Origin: JANNSX01 sp041397825
GTDB lineage: Bacteria > Pseudomonadota > Alphaproteobacteria > Rhizobiales > Hyphomicrobiaceae
DNA length: 64,000 nucleotides
Reading direction: 5' to 3'
Assembly: GCA_041397825.1 (NCBI GenBank)
Contig: JAWKVX010000002.1
Span: 310,001 to 374,000 of the forward strand
The notes beneath the pieces were generated by a model. The model made no database searches. It saw only the letters and a program-made list of their open reading frames with translations, and had not been told where the DNA came from. This document shows positions 51,224 through 60,093 of the stretch, piece after piece; position 1 is the first letter of the stretch; every line of letters starts with the position of its first letter. The translations under genes and the position numbers were made by a program.

Positions 51224-52146
51224 TGCCGACGACGGCAACGCGAGGATGGAGGCCGGCGCTTGTCGCCGGCCTCGTTCTGTCGGCGCTCTGGGCTCCCGCT
51301 GCCCGGGCCGATTGCACGGCGCTCGACGGCGAGATCCGCGAGGCGGTGAAAGCGGGTCTGACCGAGAAGCTGCCGCTCCTCAATCAGCGCATGCTCGAGG
51401 ATCCGACCTGCCCGGGCGACTACCGGGAAAAGGTTGGCCGGGTCATGGCGCTGGCGACGATCAAGGGGCTCGAAGGCAAGTATGGCAAGGCTTCCGAGGC
51501 GCCGGTGGAGGAGCTGGCCGCGGTGACGAAACTCGGCCGGCCGTGGCAGCTGCTCGCGGCGCTCGCCGACGCCCACTACGAGAAGAAGGGATATGCCGAG
51601 GCCGTCCGCAGCTATGAGGCAGCAATCGAGGATGCCCGCGACGAGCGGCTCAATCCCAAGGCACCGCCCAAGGATATCGAGGTGACGCTGTTCAAGCGTG
51701 CCTACCAGGCGCGCGCCCTCGCCGACAGCTACGTCGAGGTGCCTACGACGCGTGGCAAGCGGGGCGGCATCGCCAGTCCGAAATACCGCAACTTCACTAT
51801 CTCGGCCGTGCCTATTCCCATTCGCTTCGGCTACAACGAGTCGGTGTTGACGGAAGACGGCATGAAGGCCGCCGCCGACATGCAGAAGTATCTCGAGGAG
51901 CAGGGCATCGAGCGCATACGCCTCATCGGCCATACCGACCCGGTTGGAGGCGATGCCTACAATCTCGCGCTGTCGGCGAAGCGGGCCGCGGCCGTGAAGG
52001 ACTATCTCGCTGGGAACGGCTATTCGGGCGAAATCGAGATCGCGGGCGAAGGCGAGCAGAGGCCATTCGAACCGGATGACCCGTCGGCCTACGGCGCGGA
52101 GGAGCTACACGCCTTCGACCGACGTGTCGAGTTCATTGCCGAGTAG
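51223..52146 (+). CDS. OmpA-family protein
   Basis: A 307-residue secreted protein with a signal peptide ending near AARADC, a helical middle with a TPR-like segment (LADAHYEKKGYAEAVRSYEAAI), and a C-terminal OmpA domain (about 195-305) containing IRLIGHTDPVGGDAYNLALS and FDRRVEF. OmpA domains bind peptidoglycan diaminopimelate. The ATG overlaps the preceding stop (TGATG), which ties it to the caspase/cytochrome cluster as its last gene. It would anchor the system to the cell wall or outer membrane. Confidence 0.85.
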   Translation: MPTTATRGWRPALVAGLVLSALWAPAARADCTALDGEIREAVKAGLTEKLPLLNQRMLEDPTCPGDYREKVGRVMALATIKGLEGKYGKASEAPVEELAAVTKLGRPWQLLAALADAHYEKKGYAEAVRSYEAAIEDARDERLNPKAPPKDIEVTLFKRAYQARALADSYVEVPTTRGKRGGIASPKYRNFTISAVPIPIRFGYNESVLTEDGMKAAADMQKYLEEQGIERIRLIGHTDPVGGDAYNLALSAKRAAAVKDYLAGNGYSGEIEIAGEGEQRPFEPDDPSAYGAEELHAFDRRVEFIAE

Positions 52147-52177
52147 CTGCGGCCGGTCGCGCACGGGCCCCGAGCGA

Positions 52178-52720
52178 CTATGCGCCCTCGAGGTTGGTGA
52201 AGTAGATCACCTCGAGCCGGCGCAGCAGGTCGACGGGCTCGTCGGGATAGCCTTCGGCGATAGTGCAGTCCTCGCTCTCCACCGAGATCGCCCACTTGCC
52301 TTGAATCGGGTTGAAGGCGCAGTCGGGGAAGTGCATGTGATGGTGCCAGGCGATCCCGAGCGCCTGTAGCCGCATGACGTGAGCGAGGAGATGCGAGGAC
52401 GACGACGCCTCCGGAGCGGCCTCGATCTTGCTCGCATCGAGGATGTCGGCGCCGTGCAGCAATTTGACGAGCTCCTTGTCGACCTCCGGAAACTGCTCCG
52501 TTCCCTTGGCGATGTAGGGGACCCGGGAGCTGTCGTCCTCGACGACGAGCGCATAGACGCCCGCGAAGGGATTGTGCAGGCATCCCGGTGAGAGGACATG
52601 GGAGTGCCACTTTCTGCCCGCAGCCGCGAGGCTCTCGGCGAGGGGCCGGCACTGGTCGAGGGCGATCTTTCGATAGATCTGACCGCGATGCGAGACTTCG
52701 TTCTCGGCTGATGTACACAT
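52178..52720 (-). CDS. Hypothetical protein with duplicated WHxH...C module
   Basis: A 180-residue cytosolic protein made of two copies of one module. Copy 1 starts at W38 (WHSHVLSPGCLHNPFAG) and copy 2 at W125 (WHHHMHFPDCAFNPIQG); the shared pattern is WHxH, three residues, P-x-C, two residues, NP-x2-G, then A(L/I)xVE. Each copy is preceded by a helix and followed by an acidic Leu-rich helix. The His and Cys suggest a metal site. I do not recognise the family. It is convergent with the OmpA-family gene. Confidence 0.7.
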   Translation of the reverse strand: MCTSAENEVSHRGQIYRKIALDQCRPLAESLAAAGRKWHSHVLSPGCLHNPFAGVYALVVEDDSSRVPYIAKGTEQFPEVDKELVKLLHGADILDASKIEAAPEASSSSHLLAHVMRLQALGIAWHHHMHFPDCAFNPIQGKWAISVESEDCTIAEGYPDEPVDLLRRLEVIYFTNLEGA

Positions 52721-52867
52721 GCTGCCCTCCGATGCGGCCTCAGATCATGGCTGGGGGGATAGGGGCAACCAATCGGCCGTTCGTCAACCGGCTGCTCTGT
52801 TGGAACGGTCGGATCGCTCTCCAATTGCGCATCGGCTGATCGGATAGGATCGGAGGTCTGGAACGGA

Positions 52868-53098
52868 TTGGCGTGGCCGATTTCGCGTCGCTTCAACGAG
52901 CTTCGCCGCTTGGTCCCCGGCATCACGCAGCGGATGCTCACGCTCCCGCTCCGCGCCCTCGAGAAGGACGGAATCGTCTCCGGCAATGTGTTCGACCAGG
53001 TTCCGCCGCACGTCGTGTCTGCGTTTGCAGCTCAAGGCCTGACGCTCGGTCTGATCCTCGAGGTCACGGAGGCGTGGGGGGAACCCTTCAAGCCTTGA
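52868..53098 (+). pseudogene. HxlR-type regulator remnant
   Basis: The 76-residue frame matches the C-terminal two thirds of an HxlR winged-helix domain: RRFNELRRLVPGITQRMLT, ALEKDGIV and a tail ending AWGEPFKP. The N-terminal part with the conserved Cys and the KWTLLIL helix is missing, and nothing like it is found upstream in any frame. Only a TTG start is available in frame. It is probably a truncated, inactive gene. Confidence 0.55.
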
Positions 53099-53163
53099 GC
53101 ACGCGGCCGACCAGTAAGTGATGGCTGCAGAGCGGTTGGCGCTGTCGCACGGTTGGGAAGCGC

Positions 53164-54111
53164 TCAGGCCGCCGCCTTGCCGTAGTAGAGCATCGAGACG
53201 TGCTCGGCCTCTGCGAAGAACAGCCACCGCTCGACGAGGACGCCAACGGCAGCCGAGCCAGCGGCGAGCACGATGGCCATCGGCGGGATCGGCGATGGCG
53301 CCGCGCCCGCGATCGCGAGAAGCGCCATCGGCAGGGCGAAGAGGGTGAGGACGACGAAGCCCCGAAGCCGCTCGGCGTGCTTGCGGGCGATCTCGAAGCC
53401 CATCTCGCGCATGACGAAATTCGGTTGCGTGTGCGGGGGATCGAGCGGGCGAACCTTGCCGAGCGCCCCCAGGCCGGTCGCGGCCTCGATCGTGTATCGG
53501 GGCCGGCTGGTGTCGATGGCACGCCAGTAGAGCATCTTCATCAGGAGGCCGACGGCAAGCGCCAGAAAGGCAACACGGGCCGCCAGCGACCACGGATGGC
53601 CAAGGACGGCGAGGAGTGCCGTCGCGAGCAAGGCTCCGGTTGCGAGCGCAAGGATGAGATAGACCGGCGTCGTCAAGGGCTGTTGCCACTGCCGGATCGT
53701 CGGCAGGCTCGCGTAGATCTGCCCGGTGCAATAGACCGTGACGGCGGCCGCGAGCGCGGCCAACACGCCGGCCACCGCGAAAATGCCGTCGCTCCGGCCG
53801 AGCATGACCCAGCCGAGTGCCGCGATGCCCGCCGGCACATAGGTGACGACGGCTGCGACGCCTTCCCGGCTGAGCCAGGACGAGCGCCATTCCGAGAACG
53901 CCCGCCAGGCGCGCTCCGGCCGGCCGAGATGCAAGGTCGATGACAGCAACCCGCCGGTGAAGAGGGCAAATCCAACGCCGAATCCAGCTATGCCCAACGT
54001 CCGGTCCGGCGGTATCAGGCCGAGTGCTGCACCGGCTGAGAGCAGCGCGATCAGTCCGAGACCGGCACCCGATGCGGTCGTGAAGACGATGACGGAATAG
54101 GCGGGATGCAC
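53164..54111 (-). CDS. DmsC/SoeC-like membrane anchor of molybdoenzyme
   Basis: A 315-residue integral membrane protein with about eight hydrophobic helices, of the DmsC family. It begins MHPAYSVIVFTTASGAGLGL and contains GGLLSSTLHLGRPERAWRAF, given here as its key part STLHLGRPERAWRAF, which is conserved in the family. It would take or give electrons from quinone for the FeS subunit. It is the third gene of a three-gene operon, three bases after the FeS gene. Confidence 0.8.
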   Translation of the reverse strand: MHPAYSVIVFTTASGAGLGLIALLSAGAALGLIPPDRTLGIAGFGVGFALFTGGLLSSTLHLGRPERAWRAFSEWRSSWLSREGVAAVVTYVPAGIAALGWVMLGRSDGIFAVAGVLAALAAAVTVYCTGQIYASLPTIRQWQQPLTTPVYLILALATGALLATALLAVLGHPWSLAARVAFLALAVGLLMKMLYWRAIDTSRPRYTIEAATGLGALGKVRPLDPPHTQPNFVMREMGFEIARKHAERLRGFVVLTLFALPMALLAIAGAAPSPIPPMAIVLAAGSAAVGVLVERWLFFAEAEHVSMLYYGKAAA

Positions 54112-54114
54112 GGC

Positions 54115-54873
54115 TCAGGTCTCCTTCGCCGAAAGCGTGCGATCGACCCATGCGAAGAAACGCTCGATCGACGTGCCGTCCGATGTTGGCATCGTTGGCG
54201 GCGAGGCCGACCGCGCCGCGGTCGTCGCATCGCGGCGCTCGCGCGGCGGCAGGTACTTGTTGACGGGCTGGTAGCCGAAGGCCTCGAGCAGATTGTAGCC
54301 GCCGCGCACCGCGACGCTCCTTGACACCTCGCTCTGCGGATCGCCGAGATCACCGAAGGCGCGCGCTCCGGTCGGGCAGGCCTTGACGCAGGCAGGAACG
54401 CGGTCGCGCTCTGGAATGTTGGTATTGTAGATCCGGTCGACGCAGAGCGTGCACTTCTTCATGACACCGTGGGCGTAGTCATACTCGCGCGCGCCATAGG
54501 GACAGGCCCAGGAGCAGAGCTTGCAGCCGATGCAGGTGTCGGGATTGACCAGCACGATGCCGTCCTCGGCGCGCTTGTAGGAGGCGCCGGTCGGGCAGAC
54601 GGTGACGCAGGCGGGCGTCTCGCAATGGAGGCAGGAGCGCGGGAAATGCACGGTCCGCGAGGCCGCCCCCTCGCCGACCTCGTATGCGTGGATGCGGTTG
54701 AGCCAGGCGCCATGCGGATCGGCTCCGTACGGGTCCTGGTCGGAAAGGGGCGCCGAGTAGCCGCCGGTGTTCCATTCCTTGCAGCTCGTCGCGCAGCCGT
54801 GGCAGCCGACGCAGATGTCGAGGTCGATGACGAGGCCGAGCTTCCTGTCCGTACGCTGAGGGAGCGAGGTCAT
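54115..54873 (-). CDS. DmsB/SoeB-like 4Fe-4S subunit
   Basis: A 252-residue electron-transfer protein with four Cys clusters: CVGCHGCATSCKEW at the N-terminus, CLHCETPACVTVCPTGA, CIGCKLCSWACPYG, and CTLC plus CVKACPTGA. These bind four 4Fe-4S centres, as in DmsB, PhsB and SoeB. There is no signal peptide. The ATG overlaps the stop of the catalytic subunit (ATGA). Confidence 0.85.
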   Translation of the reverse strand: MTSLPQRTDRKLGLVIDLDICVGCHGCATSCKEWNTGGYSAPLSDQDPYGADPHGAWLNRIHAYEVGEGAASRTVHFPRSCLHCETPACVTVCPTGASYKRAEDGIVLVNPDTCIGCKLCSWACPYGAREYDYAHGVMKKCTLCVDRIYNTNIPERDRVPACVKACPTGARAFGDLGDPQSEVSRSVAVRGGYNLLEAFGYQPVNKYLPPRERRDATTAARSASPPTMPTSDGTSIERFFAWVDRTLSAKET

Positions 54874-57728
54874 GAGCGGCGGCCTCCGAAGGCCTCGCCG
54901 AATCTGAGCTCGCGAGGGGCATCGATCTGCGTCGGCCGGCCGAGCGGCTCGAAACGCGGGCTCGTCTCATGCGGCTCACCGGGCGCGCATCGCTCGAGCC
55001 GCACCATGAGATCGTACCAGGCGGCCTGGCCGGTGACCGGATCGGAGTTGGAGTAGCGGTAGCCACCCGCCTGCTCGGGCATCAGCTCGCTGATCAGATG
55101 GTTGAGCAGGAAACCCTTCGTCGTCTCCGGAGCATCAGGGTCGAGTGCCCAGGCCCCCTGGCGCTTGCCGATGGCGTTCCAGGTCCAGACCGTATCGGGA
55201 TGGCAGCCGGTCATCAGTCGGACCGGGGCTTTGACGCGGCCAAGCGCGCCGACGATCCACACCCAGTCGTCGTCGGCAAGACCGAGGCGGCGACCGAGGT
55301 CGCGATGAACGTAGAGCCGGTTCTCGTTGGTGATCTGCCGGAGCCAGGCGTTCTGCGTTCCCCAAGAATGGTACATGTGCATGGGACGCTGGGTGACGGC
55401 GTGGATCGGATATGCGGTTCTGGAGGGCCCGGCGCCTGCCACGTCCTCTGGCGGGTACCAAAAGGGGAGCGGATCGAAGTAGCGCGCAACGCGGGCGCGA
55501 TGCTGCTCGGGAACGCTCTCTCCCGTCCGCCCTTCGGCGGCTAGCCGGAAACGCTGCATCGGCTCGACATAGAGTTGGAAGATCACCGGCTCCGACGACG
55601 GCATGAAGCCGACGGCGGTCGCCCATTCGAGATAGTCTTTGTTGGCGTGCTTGTAGAAGCGCTGCTCGGGCTTCAGATGGTGCATATGGAAGCCGCCGCT
55701 CTCGATGTAGCGGCGGAGCTGGTCGGGATTGGGCTTGCCCTTGCCGAAATTCGCACCGTCCTCACCTCGCCAGCCTGCAAGCGGTCCGATTCCCGGCGAG
55801 CGCTCGTGATTGACGATGTAGTCGGCATAACCGCCCGGGTATTTGGGCGAGCCATCGGGGCTTGTGAAGGCCGGAAGCTTCAGCCGGTGGCCTAGGTCGA
55901 TCAGCACCTCCTGGAAGCCGCGCACATCACGATCCGGCGTCACGACCGGATGACGGATGGCATCGGCCGGCCCGTCGGCCTCCGAGATCGGCCGGTCGAG
56001 CAGCGAGATGCAGTCGTAGCGCTCGAGATAGGTCGTATCCGGCAGGATCAGATCAGCATAGGCGACCATCTCGGAGGCATAGGCGTCGGAGTAGATGATC
56101 TTCGGGATCTTATAGGCGCCGGTCTCGTCCTTTGCCGTCAGATGCTCGAGCACGGCCGGCACGTTCATGGTCGAGTTCCAGCTCATGTTTGCCATGTAGA
56201 GGAACAGGACGTCGATCGAGTAGGGGTTGCCGAGCGCGGCGTTGGTGATGACCATGTGCATCAGGCCGTGCGCGGCGAAGGGCGCCTCCCAGGAGAAGGC
56301 CTTGTCGATGCGCGTCGGCTTGCCCTCGTCGTCGACGAGCAGGTCGGCCGGGCTGGTCGGAAATCCGAGATGCGGCCCGCCGAGCGGCTCGCGCGGTTTG
56401 ACGTGGCCCGGCTTGCCGAAGGGCTTGAGCGGTGGCGGCACGGGCTTCGGATAGGGTGGCTTGTAGCGGAAGCCGCCGGGACAATCGATCGAGCCGAGAA
56501 GGATCTGGAGGATGTGGATGAGCCGGCAGGTGTGGAAGCCGTTGGCGTGAGCCGAGATGCCGCGCATGGCGTGCATGGAGACGGGCCGGCCGACCATCTC
56601 GGCATGCGTTTCGCCGGTCCAGTCGGTCCAGGGCTGGGCGAGGCGGATTTCCTTCGTGAAGGCGGCCTCGGCGAGTTCGGCGGCGATGCGGCGGATGGTC
56701 GATGCCGGAACACCGGTCGCCTCTGCGGCGGCCTCAGGAGCGTGGTGCGGGTCGAGGTAGCGCTCGGCCAGGAGCGCAAAGACCGGCTGCCCCGCACGGC
56801 CATCGGCGAGCGTGTGGCGGCCGGTGAGCGCTGGCTTGAGGCCGGCTGCCGGGGCGCCGACAAGCTGACCGGTCGCAAGATCGTGCACCAATGCCTTGCC
56901 GGCCTCGTCTCGGGCGAACAGCCCGTGCTCGGCCGTGCCGGGAGCATCGATGACGAGCCAGGGCGCATTCGTGTAGCGCGCGAGGTAGTCGAGATCGATC
57001 TTCCGGGTGGCGAGGAGCTCATGGATCAGGGCGGCGACGAAGAGGCCGTCGGTGCCCGGCTTGATGCCGATCCATTCGTCCGCGATGGCGCCATAGCCGG
57101 TGCGGACGGGGTTGACGGCGACGATTTTGGCGCCGCGCTTCTTGAGGGTGCCGAGCGCCTTCTTGATCGGGTTGGAGCCATGGTCCTCGGCGACGCCGAA
57201 GAGCAGGAAGTACTCGGTCCGCTCCCAGTCGGGCTCGCCGAACTCCCAGAAGGCGCCGCCGAATGTGTAGAGTCCGGCGGCCGCCATGTTGACCGAGCAA
57301 AAGCCGCCATGCGCTGCATAGTTGGGCGTACCGTACTGGATCGCCCAGTAGCCGGTTAGCGACTGACTCTGATCGCGGCCGGTGAAGAAGGCCAGTCGCT
57401 TCGGGTCCCTGTCTCGGACCTCGCCGAGCCAGTCGGTCGCAAGCGACAGCGCCTCCTCCCACGAGATCTCCTTGAACTCTCCCTTGCCGCGCTCGCCTGT
57501 CCTCAGAAGAGGTGCCCGCAGCCGTGCCGGCGAGAGATGCTGCATGATGCCGGCGGCGCCCTTGCCGCAAATGACGCCCTTGTTCACCGGGTGATCGGGA
57601 TTTCCCTCGATGTAGCGGACCTCGCCATCCTTAAGGTGCACGAGGATACCGCAGCGGCAGGCGCACATGTAGCAGGTGGTGGCTTTCACCTCGTCGGAGA
57701 CGGGTCGCGATGTGTCGAGGGGCGGCAT
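54870..57728 (-). CDS. Molybdopterin oxidoreductase catalytic subunit, SoeA-like
   Basis: A 952-residue member of the DMSO-reductase family. The N-terminal 4Fe-4S site is CYMCACRC ... C54 (C19, C22, C26, C54, with an extra C24). No twin-arginine signal is present, so the enzyme should stay in the cytoplasm. Lack of a Tat signal with a DmsB/DmsC-type pair is the pattern of the sulfite-quinone oxidoreductase SoeABC rather than of DMSO or thiosulfate reductases. I chose the ATG at 57728, after AGGA. Sulfite is inferred; other oxyanion or organic substrates are possible. Confidence 0.75.
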   Translation of the reverse strand: MPPLDTSRPVSDEVKATTCYMCACRCGILVHLKDGEVRYIEGNPDHPVNKGVICGKGAAGIMQHLSPARLRAPLLRTGERGKGEFKEISWEEALSLATDWLGEVRDRDPKRLAFFTGRDQSQSLTGYWAIQYGTPNYAAHGGFCSVNMAAAGLYTFGGAFWEFGEPDWERTEYFLLFGVAEDHGSNPIKKALGTLKKRGAKIVAVNPVRTGYGAIADEWIGIKPGTDGLFVAALIHELLATRKIDLDYLARYTNAPWLVIDAPGTAEHGLFARDEAGKALVHDLATGQLVGAPAAGLKPALTGRHTLADGRAGQPVFALLAERYLDPHHAPEAAAEATGVPASTIRRIAAELAEAAFTKEIRLAQPWTDWTGETHAEMVGRPVSMHAMRGISAHANGFHTCRLIHILQILLGSIDCPGGFRYKPPYPKPVPPPLKPFGKPGHVKPREPLGGPHLGFPTSPADLLVDDEGKPTRIDKAFSWEAPFAAHGLMHMVITNAALGNPYSIDVLFLYMANMSWNSTMNVPAVLEHLTAKDETGAYKIPKIIYSDAYASEMVAYADLILPDTTYLERYDCISLLDRPISEADGPADAIRHPVVTPDRDVRGFQEVLIDLGHRLKLPAFTSPDGSPKYPGGYADYIVNHERSPGIGPLAGWRGEDGANFGKGKPNPDQLRRYIESGGFHMHHLKPEQRFYKHANKDYLEWATAVGFMPSSEPVIFQLYVEPMQRFRLAAEGRTGESVPEQHRARVARYFDPLPFWYPPEDVAGAGPSRTAYPIHAVTQRPMHMYHSWGTQNAWLRQITNENRLYVHRDLGRRLGLADDDWVWIVGALGRVKAPVRLMTGCHPDTVWTWNAIGKRQGAWALDPDAPETTKGFLLNHLISELMPEQAGGYRYSNSDPVTGQAAWYDLMVRLERCAPGEPHETSPRFEPLGRPTQIDAPRELRFGEAFGGRRS

Positions 57729-57968
57729 CAGGTCCTGCTGGCTCGGATTTTCGAGGAGAGTAGGCGAAGCGACCCCCTTTTCACAATCTCTGGCGCCCTC
57801 CTGGCCCTGGCAATTGACGGGGATTGGCACCGGGACGGGTTGCGGATTGACAGTCTGCCGCAGTCCGACCTATACGCCGTCGGCCCGTGCGGCTATGGTC
57901 CCGGGCATCGGCGCAGGTCCAGGCGAGCGAGCTCCGCATCGTCGCACACCATGCGCCGGTTCTGGAAC

Positions 57969-58043
57969 GGGCGCGTAGCTCAGCGGTAGAGCACTCCCTT
58001 CACACGGGAGGGGTCACAGGTTCGATCCCTGTCGCGCCCACCA
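57969..58043 (+). tRNA. tRNA-Val (anticodon CAC)
   Basis: A full cloverleaf of 75 bases with encoded CCA: acceptor GGGCGCG/CGCGCCC, D-arm GCTC...GAGC, anticodon arm CTCCC-TTCACAC-GGGAG and T-arm ACAGG-TTCGATC-CCTGT. It lies between the divergent molybdoenzyme operon and the convergent LhgO-like gene. Confidence 0.95.
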
Positions 58044-58081
58044 TCCTCGAGGCCTGTCCCAGGGACCGACGCCAAGCCCGT

Positions 58082-59188
58082 TCAAGAACCGAGAAGCCGG
58101 ACCACCTCCTCGGCGATGGCGAGGGATGAGGTGAGGCCCGGGCTCTCGATGCCGAGGAGCAGCACGACATCGGCGAGCCCGTGCTCCTGGGGGCCATGGA
58201 TGGCGAAATCGGCCGCCGGCGCACCCTCGGGCGTGATTTTCGGCCGGATGCCCGCATAGGCGGGCACGAGCGTGTCGTCGGCCAGGTCCGGCCAATAGGT
58301 ACGGATCGAGGCATAGAAGCTCCGGGCTCGTCCGGGATCGACCGTGTAGTCGAGGGTCTCGACCCATTCGACATCCGGGCCGAAGCGGACCTGGCCGCCC
58401 ATGTCGAGAGTCGCGTGAATGCCGAGGCCGCCCGGCACGGGCATCGGATAGACCAACCGGGAGAACGGGCACTTGCCCGTGAGCGAGAAGTAGTTGCCCC
58501 TGGCAAGATAGCCGTCAGGCGGCGTGTAGCCGGCGTGTGCGAGGCCCACGGCCAGCTGGGGCCCGCCGAGACCCGCGGCCAGCACCAGGCGCCGGCAGGT
58601 GAGGCGCTCGCCCGCCTGATCGCCGCCGAGCGACACCTCGTACCCGCCATCAGCCAGAGGCCGGATCGCTGCAACGTGGGTGTGCAGCACGACTTGTCCG
58701 CCGGCCGCGGTCAACCCGCCTTCCAAGGCGAGCATCAGGGCCTTGGCATCGACGATGGCGGTCGAGGGCGAGAGCAGCGCGCCGACCGCTCGAACCGCCG
58801 GCTCCAGGCGACGGGCCTCGCTGGCGCCGATCTCGACGACATCGTCGACGCCGTTGGCGTGCGCCGTCCGGGCCAGCGCCCGCATCGCCGGAATCTGGCT
58901 CTCTTCGGTCGCGACGATGATCTTGCCGAGCTCTTTGTACGGGATGCCGGCATCCGCTGCGAAACGCTTCAGCATGTGGCGGCCGCGGACCGACAGTCGG
59001 GCCTTCAGGCTACCGGTCGGGTAGTAGATGCCCGCATGCACGACCTCGCTGTTGCGGCTGCTGATCTCCTCGCCGATCTGGCCGTTCCGCTCGACGACGA
59101 CGACCTCGCCGCCGGTCTCCGCGAGCGCCCGCGCGACGGCCAGCCCGACCACACCTCCACCGATGACGACGGTCTCAAGATCGCTCAC
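58082..59188 (-). CDS. LhgO-like FAD-dependent 2-hydroxyacid oxidase
   Basis: A 368-residue flavoprotein of the DAO superfamily similar to L-2-hydroxyglutarate oxidase. The FAD motif is TVVIGGGVVGLAVARALA, followed by the family segment SSRNSEVVHAGIYYPTGSLK and the C-terminal LLGIESPGLTSSLAIAEEV. I prefer the GTG at 59188, which overlaps the stop of the preceding metallopeptidase gene (GTGA); a GTG at 59200 is the alternative. It is the last gene of the OmpA/metallopeptidase operon, though its metabolic role seems unrelated. Confidence 0.8.
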   Translation of the reverse strand: MSDLETVVIGGGVVGLAVARALAETGGEVVVVERNGQIGEEISSRNSEVVHAGIYYPTGSLKARLSVRGRHMLKRFAADAGIPYKELGKIIVATEESQIPAMRALARTAHANGVDDVVEIGASEARRLEPAVRAVGALLSPSTAIVDAKALMLALEGGLTAAGGQVVLHTHVAAIRPLADGGYEVSLGGDQAGERLTCRRLVLAAGLGGPQLAVGLAHAGYTPPDGYLARGNYFSLTGKCPFSRLVYPMPVPGGLGIHATLDMGGQVRFGPDVEWVETLDYTVDPGRARSFYASIRTYWPDLADDTLVPAYAGIRPKITPEGAPAADFAIHGPQEHGLADVVLLLGIESPGLTSSLAIAEEVVRLLGS

Positions 59189-60051
59189 TCGGGCAGCCAC
59201 TTCACGGTTTGGACGAGCGCCATCTTCTCCGGATCGATGTACGGGAAAATGGTCTTGTAGAAGGCGTCCCGGATTTGCGCATATTCCTGCTTGCAGCTCT
59301 CGGCGCGGGTGGGCGGCAGTACGTCCGGTGCGGCAGCGCTCGCAAAGGTTCCCGGATCGCTGCCATAGGCGATGCAGAGAAGATTGTAGAACCGCTGGTC
59401 GGCCGTGCCATGCTCGTCGGAGAAGGACCGGCGGTCGGTGACAACGCCCATGCCGACGTTCTTCAAGGCTAGCTGCGCATAGGCCATGCCGGTCACCACC
59501 GTGGTGGCGACGTCCTTGTCGAACTGCAGGGCCAGGAAGGCTGCCAGCTGGTCGGCGGCGTCTTCCTCGCGGCCGAGCACGGGAACCTCGAGATTGTCGA
59601 ACAGCGCATGTCCGACCTCATGCAGGATGACACCGGCCAGCGCCCCCATGATCACCCGCTTGGGCGGCACACCATTGACCGGTTCGGTCGGAGTCATCTT
59701 GTCGAGGAAACCGACGATCTCGTAACAGATGTTGAGCTGCCAATCGAGCGGGTAGTAGAAGGCGTTGGGCGAGCCATCGAGCGTGCATTGTCGGGCCGTC
59801 AAGCGAAGCTTGTGCTTGAAGCGGACCGGCGACAGGAACTGCTGCAGGCGCTCCAGCAACTGCTGGTCCTTGAGGCGCTGCATCACCGGCAGATAGGCCG
59901 GATCGCGTGGCTCGACATAGTCGATGACGAGGCTCTCGTTCGTGAGCCTGTCGGAGACCGCTGTCTGAGCGCGTGCGGAGGTTGCGATCTCTGCGAGAAG
60001 AAGCGCCGCCAGGACCGCAAGAGGTCCGAGCCATACCAGCCGGGATCGCAT
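59185..60051 (-). CDS. Secreted DUF4344 zinc metallopeptidase, intact site
   Basis: A 288-residue protein with a signal peptide (to about residue 30). The zinc motif HEVGH is near residue 145, and GREEDAADQLAAF follows 14 residues later with the expected acidic ligand. This spacing is that of DUF4344 putative metallopeptidases, whose substrates are unknown. Two Cys (CTLDG, CYE) and later Cys pairs suit an exported protein. ATG at 60051 follows GAGAGG; a GTG three bases earlier is possible. A paralog lies just upstream. Confidence 0.75.
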   Translation of the reverse strand: MRSRLVWLGPLAVLAALLLAEIATSARAQTAVSDRLTNESLVIDYVEPRDPAYLPVMQRLKDQQLLERLQQFLSPVRFKHKLRLTARQCTLDGSPNAFYYPLDWQLNICYEIVGFLDKMTPTEPVNGVPPKRVIMGALAGVILHEVGHALFDNLEVPVLGREEDAADQLAAFLALQFDKDVATTVVTGMAYAQLALKNVGMGVVTDRRSFSDEHGTADQRFYNLLCIAYGSDPGTFASAAAPDVLPPTRAESCKQEYAQIRDAFYKTIFPYIDPEKMALVQTVKWLPE

Positions 60052-60093
60052 CACGACATCCTCTCCATCACAGATCGACGGGTTTCGGTGGCC

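Noticed and set aside
49571..51238. Long minus-strand open frame opposite the cytochrome-DUF4384 gene
   Set aside because: The sense frame has two heme motifs, a signal peptide and a ribosome binding site; the antisense frame has none of these.
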